Assembly (NCBI RefSeq): GCF_005049285.1
Contig: NZ_SOSC01000012.1
Location: forward strand, 1-64,000
Direction of reading: 5' to 3'
Length of the DNA stretch: 64,000 nucleotides
DNA from: Halorientalis salina
GTDB lineage: Archaea > Halobacteriota > Halobacteria > Halobacteriales > Haloarculaceae
Part shown: positions 40,493-49,204 of the stretch, piece by piece
Layout of the letters: each line of letters opens with the position of its first letter
Position numbering within the stretch: position 1 is the stretch's first letter
Made by a program: the position numbers and the translations under genes
Notes under the pieces: model-generated
Seen by the model: only the letters and a program-made list of their open reading frames with translations
The model's database searches: none
What the model was told of the DNA's origin: nothing

Positions 40493-41359
40493 ATGGCGAT
40501 GGATCCGTCCCTGCCGCCGAAAGAGCGCGTCTATTTTCTGCTCGACGGAAGACATCGAGAGAGCTGGCTCTCTTTGGGGACGAATCTCTTCATTATGGCA
40601 CTTATCGTCCTCAACGTCGCGACGTTTATAGCGGGGACGGTGTCGTGGATCGGTGCCCGATACGGTGAGCTTTTCGCTGCATTCGACGTGTTCTGTGTCA
40701 GTGTGTTCACGGTTGAGTACGTGCTCCGCGTCTGGTCGTGTACGGTCGACGAGCGCTACTCGAGCCCAATTCGTGGTCGTATTCGGTTTATGCTCTCCCC
40801 CTACGCGCTTATCGACTTGATCGCGATCTTCCCGTTCTACCTCCCGATCGTGCTCGGAGAGCAAGGTGCAGAACGGATGCTCCGGATTTTCCGTCTATTC
40901 CGCTTGCTGAAAATCGCGCGATACTCGAACTCGCTGACGTTGATTACAAACGTTTTTCGGCGAAAAGCGGAAGAATTGCTGATCACTGTCCTCGTGATGA
41001 GCATCTGGTTGGTCTTCGTGTCCAGCCTGATGTACTACGTCGAGCGGGCCGCACAGCCCGAGGTGTTTTCCAGCATTCCGGCCGCGATCTGGTGGGGTAT
41101 CGTCACGCTGACAACAGTGGGATACGGCGATGTCGTCCCCGTGACCCCACTCGGACGTGCACTCGGGGCGACAGTCGCACTCCTCGGTATTGCACTGTTT
41201 GCATTGCCTGCTGGTATCGTCGCGTCCGGATTTGTCGAAGAACTCGAGCGCCGACGACAAGGATCACAATATTGTCCCCACTGCGGAGAGGAAGTCGACG
41301 AGCTCGTCAACGAACCCCCCAAATCTCATGTTCACGACGAACCGGAACAAGAACAGTGA
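40493..41359 (+). CDS. Voltage-gated potassium channel
   Basis: The 288-residue protein has six membrane helices and a K+ selectivity filter TTVGYGD (about 205-211) in the pore loop. The fourth helix has regularly spaced Arg/Lys (RMLRIFRLFRLLKIARY, about 125-142), i.e. an S4 voltage sensor like KvAP. S6 is followed by a cytoplasmic tail with CPHC (one cysteine pair) and acidic residues. Divergent from the KhtT gene at 40346. Confidence 0.93.
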   Translation: MAMDPSLPPKERVYFLLDGRHRESWLSLGTNLFIMALIVLNVATFIAGTVSWIGARYGELFAAFDVFCVSVFTVEYVLRVWSCTVDERYSSPIRGRIRFMLSPYALIDLIAIFPFYLPIVLGEQGAERMLRIFRLFRLLKIARYSNSLTLITNVFRRKAEELLITVLVMSIWLVFVSSLMYYVERAAQPEVFSSIPAAIWWGIVTLTTVGYGDVVPVTPLGRALGATVALLGIALFALPAGIVASGFVEELERRRQGSQYCPHCGEEVDELVNEPPKSHVHDEPEQEQ

Positions 41360-41421
41360 TCTAAGATTGATGCATTCAAACCAGTCAAATTACCTCTCTC
41401 GGGTTTTATGGAGGGTATCTA

Positions 41422-41622
41422 ATGAGTAATACCGATAACGACGAAGCCCTGAGTGAGATCGTCGCATTTAACCTCAATCCGTATGTACTGGGGATACTCG
41501 TTCTAGCGGTGGGTCTGTGGGTATTCGGTCATACAGAATATGGAACGCTTGCCTTTCTCCTATTCCTACTCATATTCACACTCAGGAACATGTGGTTTGC
41601 ATATTCAGAACTCCTTGGATGA
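41422..41622 (+). CDS. Small two-helix membrane protein
   Basis: This 66-residue protein starts MSNTDNDEALSEIVAFNLNP. It has two membrane helices (PYVLGILVLAVGLWVFG and GTLAFLLFLLIFTLRNMWFAY). It follows the K+ channel gene by 62 bases on the same strand and its end overlaps the convergent CBS gene by 18 bases. It may be a channel accessory peptide. No family is recognised. Confidence 0.55.
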   Translation: MSNTDNDEALSEIVAFNLNPYVLGILVLAVGLWVFGHTEYGTLAFLLFLLIFTLRNMWFAYSELLG

Positions 41623-42009
41623 CTGTTCCTCGGAGTCTGCGACCGCCCTAGAGATGTCGCGATCGCTGAGATACCCGATAATCTCGTGTGCCTTCTCGAC
41701 GAGTAGGTACCGGAGGCCGTTCTCCTTCATCATCGCGGCCGCAGTTTCGAGGCTCTCCGACTCGTCTACCGTAACTACCGGTGAGAGTGGACAGTCTGCA
41801 AGCGACGTAGTGGAAATGTTCGCCCCATCATCGACTAATTCAACCACCTCTGTATGAGTGAAGACGCCGAACGGCTCGCCATTCTCCGTCACGACCACTA
41901 AATCGGTATCCGATTCAGTGAGCCTCTCAACTGCGCGGGCAGCATTCCGTTCCTTCTCCAGTTCGGCTGCCCGTTTGCGCATAACTTCTCCAATGTAAAA
42001 TGGGATCAT
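41605..42009 (-). CDS. CBS-domain protein
   Basis: From the ATG at 42009 the product has 134 residues (MIPFYIGEVMRKRAAELEKE). After a helix come two CBS repeats: ERLTESDTDLVVVTENGEPFGVFTHTEVVEL and VVTVDESESLETAAAMMKENGLRYLLVEKAHEIIGYLSDRDI. CBS pairs bind adenine nucleotides and regulate linked enzymes or transporters. A TATA box (CTATAAATT, minus strand, about 42030-42038) lies 20-28 bases above, favouring this start over the one at 42030. It faces the small membrane protein gene convergently. Confidence 0.85.
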   Translation of the reverse strand: MIPFYIGEVMRKRAAELEKERNAARAVERLTESDTDLVVVTENGEPFGVFTHTEVVELVDDGANISTTSLADCPLSPVVTVDESESLETAAAMMKENGLRYLLVEKAHEIIGYLSDRDISRAVADSEEQSSKEF

Positions 42010-42120
42010 GAGTACCGACAGTGCGAGCACGAATTTATAGGCTGTGGGACGACCATCTGAAATTCACCGATTCGGTCGAAATCTCGGATTCAATAGTCCT
42101 GAGCTCGTAAAGTCAATCGA

Positions 42121-43365
42121 CTACTTGAGTGTCTGTTCCCGGGTCTGCTCGTCCTCTTCTTTGGTGTCCTGCAACCGTGTCGGCTCGAACATCTGCGGAG
42201 AGTCGTCCGCCTCTAGATCGGTGAGTTGGACCTGTTCCAGTACTTCGAGCTTCCGGAGAGCTTCGGGGTGTCCAAGAGCGTACAAATCGTCACCAGCCTG
42301 GATATGGTGATCTTGCTCCAGAATCGTTCCGATCTCACCGTTAGCAGAGCGAACAGCGATCACAGTAACGTCAAGACGGCCAATTGCCTGACCGACGAGT
42401 GGACTTCCCGGTTGTATCTGGATGATGCTCATGGTCTCGTCTTCTCGCCGGAGCATCGCAGCGAACTCCCGCTCCGGGTGGGAGTTCGCTGAGAGAGTCA
42501 TCAACCGGTGATTCGCTGTCGGATCAATCTCGGTTGCCGTTGCCTCGTCAAGCACGAGTGTCGCAACCGACCCGACGCTGGCCCGGAGTTCAGCCGTTCC
42601 GAGTCTGGTCTCTGCCCCGTCATTATCGACGCGCCATAACTGAACTGTATCGCCGGGAGAGGCACTAAACGGCGGATCTGCGGAAACCGCCACACCCGCG
42701 GAGTTCGGGGGGATGGTCTGCCCCAATCCGACAGTTCGCTTTCCGACTGCGAGGTAGGTTACGGTCCCGTCCGGATCGATATCCACGTCAACGTACCCAA
42801 CATCGTGTTCTTCTTTGAGACGAGCCGCCACCTGCGAGTGTAGTTCCTCGAGCGTGAGCCCCTTCGGGAAGTCCATCGTTTTGCCGGCGATCACCCGCTT
42901 CGTCTCTGTATCGACGGGATCGTATCCCTCGATATCCTCGATCGACTCGGGAATCGAGACCGTGATGAACCGGCCACTGGCCCGGACGATGGGGCTTAGA
43001 TCGGGCTGGAGGCGCTTCCAGGTAAACCGGTCGGAAGTGCCGGCGCTATCGCCGAGCGAACGGCCAACATAGGATGCGAATCCCGCTACCACAAACACCG
43101 AGATATTGAGTAGTGCCTCCCCGGTGGACACCATCTCGCCCCGGTTCGAAATGAACTGGACGAGTGCGAGTCGGGTATTGAGGTAGACGGCAACCACTCC
43201 GAGTCCGACGATGAGCGTCGCGCCCTCCGGGAACTCGTCTCCGGTTCGCACTCGGAAGACGAACGTGACGATTGCGGTCACCACGAACGCGAGCAGAGAG
43301 AGCGCGACAATACTCACGAGTCCTTCGACCAGCGGGTGGGTGGCGACCGTCGAAACGAGGCTCAC
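42121..43365 (-). CDS. Membrane protein with TrkA-C domain (second of a pair)
   Basis: The 414-residue protein has three N-terminal membrane helices (VEGLVSIVALSLLAFVVTAIVTFVF, LIVGLGVVAVYLN, LLNISVFVVAGFASYVG), then a soluble region with a repeated strand domain (150-310) and a C-terminal RCK_C/TrkA-C domain (SIIQIQPGSPLVGQAIGRLDVTVIAVRSANG...DDLYALGHPEAL). It is a paralogue in layout of the preceding gene, overlapping it by 4 bases (43362-43365). These look like regulatory or transport proteins in which TrkA-C follows a membrane anchor instead of an antiporter. The exact transport role is unknown. Confidence 0.7.
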   Translation of the reverse strand: MSLVSTVATHPLVEGLVSIVALSLLAFVVTAIVTFVFRVRTGDEFPEGATLIVGLGVVAVYLNTRLALVQFISNRGEMVSTGEALLNISVFVVAGFASYVGRSLGDSAGTSDRFTWKRLQPDLSPIVRASGRFITVSIPESIEDIEGYDPVDTETKRVIAGKTMDFPKGLTLEELHSQVAARLKEEHDVGYVDVDIDPDGTVTYLAVGKRTVGLGQTIPPNSAGVAVSADPPFSASPGDTVQLWRVDNDGAETRLGTAELRASVGSVATLVLDEATATEIDPTANHRLMTLSANSHPEREFAAMLRREDETMSIIQIQPGSPLVGQAIGRLDVTVIAVRSANGEIGTILEQDHHIQAGDDLYALGHPEALRKLEVLEQVQLTDLEADDSPQMFEPTRLQDTKEEDEQTREQTLK

Positions 43366-44585
43366 GATACCACCTCCTCAAACTCCCGCAGCTTCGCAGT
43401 ATTCCCGACGACTATCAGCGTGTCTCCCGCGCTGAGTTCAGTCGACCCAGTCGGAGCAATAAGTGGTCCCTCAGTCCGCCGAATCGCCAGAATGACGACA
43501 CCGAAGGTCGTGCGGATTTGCTGGTCGCCGATCGTCGACCCCACAAGCGGACTCTCGTCGTCAAGAGTCACAGAGCGAAATCGATTGCCACCCTGTTTGA
43601 GCACGCCGATGATCTCGTATTCTCGCTGTTTTCCACGCGAATGAACGACCATCGGCGCGAAATCGGAACGGATGACACGTCGCCCATCGTCGTATGGGAC
43701 CGCAATCGTCACGACCCCTTCACCGCCTGTCGTCGTCATCTTCGGAGCGAGCTGTGTGACGACTTCCTCGCCACCGTCTGTCTGTTTCGCCTCCGTGTCG
43801 AGCGGGTCGATAGGGACTTCGGCTCCAGTTGTTCGAGCACTCACAACCGAGCCAGTAACGTCACCTTCTGGAAGTTTCACTGTGACTTTGTCACCACGAC
43901 CGACGCCGGTCGGTAACACCGTCTGAATCGACACGGCTCTCCGTCCGGACGGCACGCGTCGTGAGAGGCCAGCAGCACTCGGTGCGGCTGCGATTTGGGC
44001 TCGCCCCTGTTTGTCGATCGTGATTGATGCCTCAGCAAGTTCGTAATCGGTCAGCAACCGCTCTTCGAGCTTGGCCTCGAGTTCTGGAAGCGAGAGCGTT
44101 GCCGGGAAGCGCCACGAACTCGTCGTTAGCTGGTAGCGAATATTGTCAGGTAGTGGTGGGTATCCTTCGAGATCGGTGATTTCGCCGATCGGACGGACGT
44201 GGACTTGGCCGTACGAGTCGATGCGTTCCACCAGATCCGCTGAAAGCGTCGTTTCCCGCAACGCTTTCAGGGTGAATTTACGTGGCGTTGCAGTGGCGAG
44301 TTTGTCACCCTGGCTATGCGCCCAGAGACTCGCCATGAGGATGACCAATACTGCGGTGATTCCGGTCCAGCTTTCGGCCAACGAGGGGTCTATCAGTCCC
44401 ATCAGCCCACCAGAAACGCCGGCAAGCGTTCCCCCGAGGGCAACGACCCCGAGCCCTGGAATAGTAACGGTCGTGAAGTATTTGAAGAGAAACCCGATGG
44501 AGAAGGCGACGAATGCGGGAAAGATCCCGGCCAACAGACCAAGGTATACACCGAGCAAGACCTCCGTAAAAGCCCCTGTGACCAT
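43362..44585 (-). CDS. Membrane protein with TrkA-C domain (first of a pair)
   Basis: This 407-residue protein has about four N-terminal membrane helices (EVLLGVYLGLLAGIFPAFVAFSIGFLFKYF, LGVVALGGTLAGVSGGLMGLI, AVLVILMASLWAHSQ). A soluble region (ERIDSYGQVHVRPIGEITDLEGYPPLPDN) and C-terminal TrkA-C domain follow (VTLDDESPLVGSTIGDQQIRTTFGVVILAIRR...LSAGDTLIVVGNTAKL). It shares the layout of the next gene, ATGA-coupled. TrkA-C domains bind small ligands such as c-di-AMP or NAD-related molecules, so gating is likely. No ion pore is recognised. Confidence 0.7.
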   Translation of the reverse strand: MVTGAFTEVLLGVYLGLLAGIFPAFVAFSIGFLFKYFTTVTIPGLGVVALGGTLAGVSGGLMGLIDPSLAESWTGITAVLVILMASLWAHSQGDKLATATPRKFTLKALRETTLSADLVERIDSYGQVHVRPIGEITDLEGYPPLPDNIRYQLTTSSWRFPATLSLPELEAKLEERLLTDYELAEASITIDKQGRAQIAAAPSAAGLSRRVPSGRRAVSIQTVLPTGVGRGDKVTVKLPEGDVTGSVVSARTTGAEVPIDPLDTEAKQTDGGEEVVTQLAPKMTTTGGEGVVTIAVPYDDGRRVIRSDFAPMVVHSRGKQREYEIIGVLKQGGNRFRSVTLDDESPLVGSTIGDQQIRTTFGVVILAIRRTEGPLIAPTGSTELSAGDTLIVVGNTAKLREFEEVVS

Positions 44586-44940
44586 TAATTGGCGTCTATC
44601 CTCGGATCCGTATAGGTGTTCTGACCGCTGAAACCGTATGCTATCTATGAGAGTAGAGCTACTGACTGAGCTAGATACCGCCTGACAGGCCGATAGACCG
44701 CGAAGTACTCGGTCGGCTGGTGGCTACATCACTTCTACCGACGATGTTCAGGAACGCAGCACGGCACTGATAGGTCTTCTTACGATACCTGTGAGGATCT
44801 ATTCGATGAGCGATTCGATTACCAATAGTTAAGCGATCTGTGCCATCCTTCGTTCCTTTCAGAACGGAATACAAGGGAACTCTGGAACAACGGCCCCTGA
44901 CACCAATCCTTAAACGTGGTGTCCGAGACCCTACGGTAAG
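44586..44940. other. Divergent intergenic region
   Basis: No frame in these 355 bases has convincing coding character. It separates the TrkA-C pair (minus) from the oxidoreductase gene (plus). CACCTATACGG (minus strand, about 44609) and CCTTAAACG (plus strand, 44909-44917) are the likely TATA boxes, about 25 bases from each start. Confidence 0.5.
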
Positions 44941-45972
44941 ATGACCGTCCGGGAGCACAAATCACAACACGATCACGTAGAATCACTCCCGTTGATTTCG
45001 AGTTCTGCAACGGTCACAACCGTCGAATCGATGGATCGGGACAGACGAGATGAAATCCGAGAGACGCTTCTCGATTTGGCGGGCGAACACGGGTTCGAAA
45101 CTGCGGTCACCGATCGCGGACCTATCGATTGGGACGGGGTTTTCGAGGAAGCGACACGGTTGAACCGACGGTTAGCTGCCCGAATCGGCGCTCTCCACGA
45201 GCGCTACGAACGAGAGCACCCCGCGCTCGTCAGAATCGAGTTTGAGACTGACGAACCGTTCGACTTCGCGGCCGGCCAGTACCTCTCAGTCCGCTATGAT
45301 GGCCGTACTCGACCATACTCGATCGCGAGTTTACCCAACCGAGAAAAGACCGAACTGTGTATTCGACGAGTTCCCGATGGGCGGCTCTCTCCAAACCTTT
45401 GCGACGAGCTATCGGTCGGCGACCGTCTCACCGTTCGCGGTCCGAGTGGGCATCTACTTCTGGAAGACGTTTCGAGGCGGGATATGGCGTTCCTCGCGAC
45501 GGGGACTGGCGTGGCACCCATGAAGAGCATGATCGACTACATCTTCGAGGAGGAACGAGACGAGTTTCGCGGGGAGACACGCGATGTCTGGCTATTTCTC
45601 GGGGCGGCCTGGATAGACGACCTGCCCTACCACGAAGCCTTTCAGGAACTCGCGGAGACCCACGACATCTTCCACTACGTACCCTGTCTCTCTCGAGAGC
45701 CGTGGCTCTCTGGGTGGGAGGGCGAGACCGACTACATACAGGACGCGATGATGAAGTACGTAGATGAGCGCGAACTCGACGATGCGGCGTTCGGCAGGCA
45801 CGTTGCTGAACTGCTCGACGACCGTCCGCAGATCGACGATGGCGCTCGCATCGATCCGCACAACGTAGAGATGTATGCCTGTGGAATCAACGCGATGGTA
45901 TACAGCCTCGAGACTGCAGTACGTAGACTCGGTGTTCCGTCTCGGCACGTACACTGCGAGGGGTACGGATAG
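44941..45972 (+). CDS. FAD/NAD(P)-binding oxidoreductase (ferredoxin-reductase fold)
   Basis: The 343-residue protein has a poorly conserved N-terminal 100 residues, then an FAD-binding barrel with FAAGQYLSVRYDGRTRPYSIASL (RxYS, about 120-140) and an NAD(P) domain with FLATGTGVAPMKSMIDY (about 185-200), ending YACGINAMVYSLETAV. It should transfer electrons between a pyridine nucleotide and a partner. A flavin-only member, no FeS motif is present. The start used is ATG 44941, with a TATA 25 bases before; M31 at 45031 (MDRDRRDEIRETLLDL) is an alternative. The link to the transport island is unclear. Confidence 0.85.
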   Translation: MTVREHKSQHDHVESLPLISSSATVTTVESMDRDRRDEIRETLLDLAGEHGFETAVTDRGPIDWDGVFEEATRLNRRLAARIGALHERYEREHPALVRIEFETDEPFDFAAGQYLSVRYDGRTRPYSIASLPNREKTELCIRRVPDGRLSPNLCDELSVGDRLTVRGPSGHLLLEDVSRRDMAFLATGTGVAPMKSMIDYIFEEERDEFRGETRDVWLFLGAAWIDDLPYHEAFQELAETHDIFHYVPCLSREPWLSGWEGETDYIQDAMMKYVDERELDDAAFGRHVAELLDDRPQIDDGARIDPHNVEMYACGINAMVYSLETAVRRLGVPSRHVHCEGYG

Positions 45973-46061
45973 GCGACAGGTCCGGCAACAGTCTCGTATT
46001 GAGAAGGTCAATCCAGAAGAGATATACCTCCCAGGATGCCGATTAGCGTATCTATATTGAT

Positions 46062-47903
46062 ATGCTGGCTGAAGGGCTGAATACTGGTGCACTCGTCGTT
46101 TTCGTTATCATTGCGGTGACGATGGTCCTATTCGTCAGCGAGATTATCTCTAATGATGTCACGGCGATTGGAGTGATGGTGACGTTGGCCGCATTAGAGC
46201 CGATAACTGGGGTCAGACCCATCGACGCGATTTCGGGATTCGCGAATCCCGCGACGGTAACTATCGTCGCGATGTATATGCTCAGTGCGGGAATCCAGCG
46301 GACCGGCCTCATCGAACGGCTAGGGGTCGAACTCGCGAAGCTCACGCGTGGCAAGGAACGCCGCGTGCTCGCTGCATCGATGGGTGCAACGTACCCGCTA
46401 GCGGGATTCATCAACAACACTCCGATCGTGGCGATCTTCATGCCGATGGTGATCAATCTCGCCAACCGGAGCAAGATTTCCCCGTCGAAGCTGTTAATGC
46501 CGTTATCCTACGTTGCGATCCTCGGTGGCTCGTTGACTCTTATCGGGACGTCGACGAATCTCATCGCGAGTTCGCTTACGACGACACTTCTCGATCGTGG
46601 TCCTATCGGATTCTTCGAGTTCACCCAACTCGGCGTCATCATTCTCGGTATCGGGACCCTGTATTTGTTGACTGTCGGCCGTCGACTCCTCCCGGCACGC
46701 GTGCCGCCGGCAGAGGATCTGACCGAAGCGTTTGCACTTGAGGATCACCTGTACCAGGTCCGCGTCACTGCTGACTCCGAACTCATCGGCCACCACCTTG
46801 GCGAGATAGACCGAGATTCGGAAATCGATATTATACAGCTGGATCGTGGATCGAGTTCTTTCCCCGGGACCTCGGATCTCGTTGTCGAATCCGGGGATCG
46901 GCTCGTTCTGCTGGGGAAGTACAAAGCCGTCGATGAGTTTGCAACGGCGAACGATCTCACACAGTTGTCCAAAAAATCCGTCGACCAAGACACCTTCTCG
47001 GATCAGGACCGCGGGAACTCACTCGCCAAACTCGTGGTTGCCCCGAACTCGAATTATATTGGCAAACCACTCGGCGAGTACCGTCTTTCGCAACGCTACG
47101 AGACGAGCATCCTCGCAATCAACCGTCGAAGCGGGGAACGAATCATCAACGACCTCGAATCCGTCGTTCTCGAGGTGGGTGATACGTTGCTCGTCCGGTC
47201 GAACGACGCGGCACTGGCGTATATTCACGATCGAGGGAACTTCATCCGCGTCGATGCGCCACCATTTGATATCTTCGAACGTGATGGCGACGGATTACCC
47301 CCAATCGATCGGAATGCGAAACTCGCAGTGGGCATCATGTGTGCCGTCGTCGGGATTGCTGCCCTGGGATACCTCCCGATCTCTATTGCAGCGTTGTTTG
47401 GAGTCTTCGCGATGGTGGTGACCGGTGTGTTGACGCCGTCAGACGCCTACAACTCGGTCAGCTGGAACATCATCTTCCTGCTGGCCGGTGTCATTCCCCT
47501 CGGCATCGCCATGCAGGAAACCGGTGGTGCGGAGATGGTCGCCGACGTCCTCTCCGCCAGTGGAGCCTTCCTGCCCCTCATTGGCGTTCTCCTGCTGATC
47601 GTCGTCGTCACCGGTCTGTTCGCGAACGTCATCACTCCCGTTGCGACGGTCGTGTTGATGATCCCCGTCGCCGTCGACGCTGCCGCACAGCTGGGGGCGA
47701 ATCAGTTTGCCTTTCTCCTCGGGGTAATGTTCGCATCCGCGAGTTCGTTCATGACGCCCGTCGGGTATCAGACGAACTTGATGGTGTACGGTCCAGGTGG
47801 GTATCGGTTTACTGACTTCCTCCGAGTTGGAGGCCCCCTTCAGTTCCTCATCGCCCTCGTCATTACCGTCGGTGTCGCAATGTTCTGGGGACTCACTCCA
47901 TAA
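46062..47903 (+). CDS. SLC13/DASS-type permease with central TrkA-C domains
   Basis: This 613-residue protein has an N-terminal set of about six helices with SGFANPATVTIVAMYMLSAG and FINNTPIVAIFMPM. Two TrkA-C repeats follow (residues about 220-305 and 310-395: LYQVRVTADSELIGHHLGEIDRD and KLVVAPNSNYIGKPLGEYRLS). A second membrane half ends with SSFMTPVGYQTNLMVYGPG. The order membrane-RCK_C-RCK_C-membrane is that of bacterial DASS/SLC13 proteins that transport dicarboxylates or sulphate, some of which may be gated by ligand binding to TrkA-C. The substrate is not clear. Confidence 0.85.
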   Translation: MLAEGLNTGALVVFVIIAVTMVLFVSEIISNDVTAIGVMVTLAALEPITGVRPIDAISGFANPATVTIVAMYMLSAGIQRTGLIERLGVELAKLTRGKERRVLAASMGATYPLAGFINNTPIVAIFMPMVINLANRSKISPSKLLMPLSYVAILGGSLTLIGTSTNLIASSLTTTLLDRGPIGFFEFTQLGVIILGIGTLYLLTVGRRLLPARVPPAEDLTEAFALEDHLYQVRVTADSELIGHHLGEIDRDSEIDIIQLDRGSSSFPGTSDLVVESGDRLVLLGKYKAVDEFATANDLTQLSKKSVDQDTFSDQDRGNSLAKLVVAPNSNYIGKPLGEYRLSQRYETSILAINRRSGERIINDLESVVLEVGDTLLVRSNDAALAYIHDRGNFIRVDAPPFDIFERDGDGLPPIDRNAKLAVGIMCAVVGIAALGYLPISIAALFGVFAMVVTGVLTPSDAYNSVSWNIIFLLAGVIPLGIAMQETGGAEMVADVLSASGAFLPLIGVLLLIVVVTGLFANVITPVATVVLMIPVAVDAAAQLGANQFAFLLGVMFASASSFMTPVGYQTNLMVYGPGGYRFTDFLRVGGPLQFLIALVITVGVAMFWGLTP

Positions 47904-47963
47904 TGGAAGCCAGATTTCGAAGCCAGAACGGTCTTCTCACGATATCTCCGTAGTTCAGGCTTG

Positions 47964-49031
47964 CTAGTCGTCTGTACCGTAATCCCCGTTGTGCATTCGA
48001 TAGCCGTCGAACTCACCCCGTCGAATTTCCCGTTCGATCTCATCACGCGTCTCCGTGTCGAGTCGGACGAGGTGGCAGAGCGGATGGCCCGGAAGCGCAA
48101 CCGGATTCTCGAGTACACCGACGATCAGCCCCGTAAAGGGAGCAGTTACGACGTGTTCCTCTGTTTTGAAGTGATCCGTGATCGTACAGATCGTTTCATC
48201 TTCGTGAACAAGCGGATACGGTCCCCACTCCATTTCGACAAGCCCGCCCGTTTCAGCTCGAAGCCACCGTTTCTCGCTGTCAGCCGCGGTCACCTTGTAC
48301 CAACCGGGCCAGTGAACCGGGGTTCCAGGAAGGATCCCGTACTGAGCCAGAACGCTCTCAACGCCATTAACCGCCTTGTCGATCAGGGCAGGTTGAAAAC
48401 GTTGGGCCCGCCCCATCTCGACCGTAATTGTCGGAATTCCATCGGACGTAGCGACCGAACGCAAGGATTTCGATTCCCCAGCCCCGTACAGAATGACGTT
48501 CGCACCGAACGAGCGGGCAAGCGGTTCGACGTCCTCGTTTTCGAGATCCGCCCGAACGTGGAACATCGTGGTCCGGTTGCGCGTTGACGTGTGGAAATCG
48601 ATTCCGAGGTCGCAATTACTGATAAATCGGCTGTAGATCTGATGAGCCATTCGTTCAGCGGTATTACTGCGTTCACGTCCTGGGAATGCTCTGTTGAGAT
48701 CTTGGTCGTAAATCGGGATATACCGCTGTTGAGCCTGGTATGCGGGCACGTTCACCACGTGGAGACAGACGATTGTTCCATGGAGTTCACTTGGCTGATA
48801 CCGGTCCGCAATTTCCTGGACGACTTTCACTCCATTGAGTTCGTCACCGTGAATCGCTGCGGTCAAAAAAATGGTCGGTCCACCGTGCGTTCCGTTGATT
48901 ATCGTGACAGGGATTTCGACCGAGTCGCCGAGGTAGTTCTCCCCCACTTCATACCGGATGTGGCGTTTCTCACCAGGATCGACCTCTGCATCGTATTGGA
49001 AGGGCTCCGGTTCAGAAATATCGGATTCCAT
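47964..49031 (-). CDS. Succinylglutamate desuccinylase/aspartoacylase family zinc hydrolase
   Basis: From the ATG at 49031 the protein has 355 residues. Zinc carboxypeptidase-like motifs: FLTAAIHGDELNGVKVVQ (HxxE zinc site, about 60-70), DLNRAFPGRERSN, LGIDFHTSTRNRT (third zinc ligand His) and IPTITVEMGRAQ (general base Glu). The C-terminal 100 residues are a beta domain with lipoyl-like strands (VVTAPFTGLIVGVLENP). It should hydrolyse an N-acyl amino acid. A GTG at 49043 extends it by four residues. It lies convergently to the SLC13-type permease, which suggests a shared substrate pathway. Confidence 0.85.
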   Translation of the reverse strand: MESDISEPEPFQYDAEVDPGEKRHIRYEVGENYLGDSVEIPVTIINGTHGGPTIFLTAAIHGDELNGVKVVQEIADRYQPSELHGTIVCLHVVNVPAYQAQQRYIPIYDQDLNRAFPGRERSNTAERMAHQIYSRFISNCDLGIDFHTSTRNRTTMFHVRADLENEDVEPLARSFGANVILYGAGESKSLRSVATSDGIPTITVEMGRAQRFQPALIDKAVNGVESVLAQYGILPGTPVHWPGWYKVTAADSEKRWLRAETGGLVEMEWGPYPLVHEDETICTITDHFKTEEHVVTAPFTGLIVGVLENPVALPGHPLCHLVRLDTETRDEIEREIRRGEFDGYRMHNGDYGTDD

Positions 49032-49204
49032 AGGCCACCTCACTCATTGACCAACTAAAACCACAGCGATGCGTGAAATATTGGACTACCATCTCTTGAA
49101 GGAGAACACGACATTATCTCAGAAAAGACGGCGGTCCGCTAAACGGGGACCGGGCAGCCGCTTAAATCAGTATACTCATTGAGGTCGGGACGTACTCTCT
49201 GTAT

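Noticed and set aside
44671-44958. 95-codon minus-strand frame between the TrkA-C pair and the oxidoreductase
   Set aside because: No haloarchaeal composition and no promoter; it also overlaps the likely TATA boxes.
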